A stretch of 64,000 nt of DNA from Sphingobium arseniciresistens (GTDB lineage Bacteria; Pseudomonadota; Alphaproteobacteria; Sphingomonadales; Sphingomonadaceae): the NCBI GenBank assembly GCA_029167225.1, contig JARFNK010000002.1, forward strand, positions 1 to 64,000, written 5' to 3'. Both the position numbers and the translations under genes were made by a program. Within the stretch, counting starts at the first letter, position 1. Each line of letters begins with the position of its first letter. Positions 63,432 to 64,000 of the stretch are shown here, one piece after another. The notes under the pieces are model-generated. The model was not told the DNA's origin and did not search any database. It was given only the letters and a program-made list of their open reading frames with translations.

Positions 63432-63463
63432 GGCGCGAAGCGTGGTAGCCCCCGCTTCGCGCC
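63432..63463 (+). terminator. Perfect 11-bp hairpin after TBDR
   Basis: GGCGCGAAGCG (63432-63442) and CGCTTCGCGCC (63453-63463) pair perfectly across a ten-base loop starting six bases after the TBDR stop, followed by CCCTTTCC with only a short T-run. It may be a partial terminator that sets the expression ratio between receptor and the downstream esterase, as with the hairpins after the first TBDR. Confidence 0.55.
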
Positions 63464-63496
63464 CCTTTCCTGATGCAGATATTCAAAGGAAATTCG

Positions 63497-64000
63497 ATGG
63501 TTCCTGGCGATGAAGACGATAGGCGGGCAAAATCGAGGTGCCGTGCCCAGCGCGGGATCGGGGCCGGATTGCTGCTTTATTGCTCCGCGGTGCTTGCCGC
63601 GTTCGGCGCCGCAGCGCCGGTTCGTGCGGCGGACAATCCTGTCGTCACCATTGCGCAGGGCGCGCTGAAGGGCACGAGCGCCGACGGCATCGAGGCGTTC
63701 AAGGCCATACCCTTTGCCCAGGCGCCCGTAGGTGTCCTGCGCTGGCGTCCGCCAGCGCCGGCGCCGGCCTGGCAGGGCGTTCGCGACGCCACCGCGGCCG
63801 GGCCGGTGTGCATCCAGGGATACAAAACCGCCTCTACCTCCGTGCAATCGGAAGACTGCCTGTTTGTAAACGTGTGGCGTCCCGCCGGGACGGCGCCTGG
63901 AGCGAAGCTGCCGGTCATGGTCTGGATCCACGGCGGCGCATGGTTGGTGGGCGCCGGATCGTTGCCGGTATATGATGGCAGCGAACTGGCCCGGCGCGGG
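63497..64000 (+). CDS. Type-B carboxylesterase, 5' part (runs off window)
   Basis: The frame from ATG 63497, behind AAAGGA with six-base spacing, stays open for 168 codons to the window edge. A signal peptide (GLLLYCSAVLAAFGAAAPV, ending at RAA) is followed by the carboxylesterase type-B start: VTIAQGALKGTSADGIEAFK then AIPFAQAPVG, QSEDCLFVNVWRP and the oxyanion-hole stretch MVWIHGGAWLVGAGS. The nucleophile region lies beyond the window. It is paralogous to the esterase at 9080-10726 and likewise follows a TBDR. Confidence 0.88.
   Translation, partial: MVPGDEDDRRAKSRCRAQRGIGAGLLLYCSAVLAAFGAAAPVRAADNPVVTIAQGALKGTSADGIEAFKAIPFAQAPVGVLRWRPPAPAPAWQGVRDATAAGPVCIQGYKTASTSVQSEDCLFVNVWRPAGTAPGAKLPVMVWIHGGAWLVGAGSLPVYDGSELARRG

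Noticed and set aside
1..64000. tRNA, rRNA, CRISPR arrays, prophage genes
   Set aside because: No cloverleaf-like sequences, regularly spaced repeats or phage structural or integrase genes were noticed by eye.

Overview
The window looks like a chromosomal stretch of a sphingomonad-type alphaproteobacterium (Sphingomonas, Sphingobium or Novosphingobium), based on high GC, four TonB-dependent receptors (TBDRs) each sitting beside catabolic enzymes, tightly overlapping operons, and sphingomonad-style proteins (GPH sugar symporter, DUF5597 glycosidase, PA2169-type four-helix protein). There is no rRNA, tRNA, CRISPR array or prophage. The only mobile element seen is a decayed IS5-family transposase near 57 kb. 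Genus assignment is inference.

Layout. (1) 1-16.5 kb is a glycoside/polysaccharide utilisation locus: the tail of a GH1 beta-glucosidase, a GH35-type glycosidase, a CPA2 antiporter, a TBDR, a GH78-type alpha-rhamnosidase, a type-B carboxylesterase, LacI and AraC regulators, a GPH sugar symporter and a large GH5 glycosidase. Two almost identical LacI-type palindromes, upstream of the TBDR and of the AraC gene, tie the locus together. (2) 16.6-25.8 kb is an acyl-amino-acid/amine scavenging region: a leftward operon of TBDR, exported M20D amidohydrolase and APC permease, divergent from an N-formylglutamate-amidohydrolase-like protein, an RpiR regulator, a glutamine-synthetase-like ligase and an isochorismatase-fold hydrolase. 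(3) 25.8-34.1 kb is a six-gene leftward operon with almost no intergenic sequence (HglS-type DUF1338, D-2-hydroxyglutarate-type FAD dehydrogenase, AstC, AstA, AstD, M20 deacylase) facing a LysR regulator. It lacks astB. The enzymes order naturally into a succinylated lysine-to-2-oxoglutarate route, which I regard as the best candidate for an undescribed pathway here.

(4) 34.5-45 kb is an envelope/periplasmic catabolic locus: an STN-domain TBDR, an amidohydrolase translationally coupled to a gamma-glutamyltransferase, two PQQ-type dehydrogenases and a small cytochrome c that could take their electrons. (5) 45-55.4 kb is a stress-associated block: Crp/Fnr regulator plus a coupled small protein, a KatE-type large catalase, then seven overlapping genes (GT4, GT2, MurG-like GT, acyl-CoA-dehydrogenase-like, PIG-L deacetylase, NodS-like methyltransferase, GT2) that look like a biosynthetic pathway for an unknown glycoconjugate, then a DUF2383 four-helix protein. 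(6) 55.5-64 kb holds a PHB-depolymerase-type esterase, the IS remnant, a decayed small lipoprotein-like gene, a CocE/NonD hydrolase, an 861-bp regulatory gap with three GTATAC/GTACAC-type palindromes, a fourth TBDR, and a type-B carboxylesterase running off the end.

Limits: everything is read by eye. Functions are family-level assignments from motifs and gene order; substrate claims are inference.
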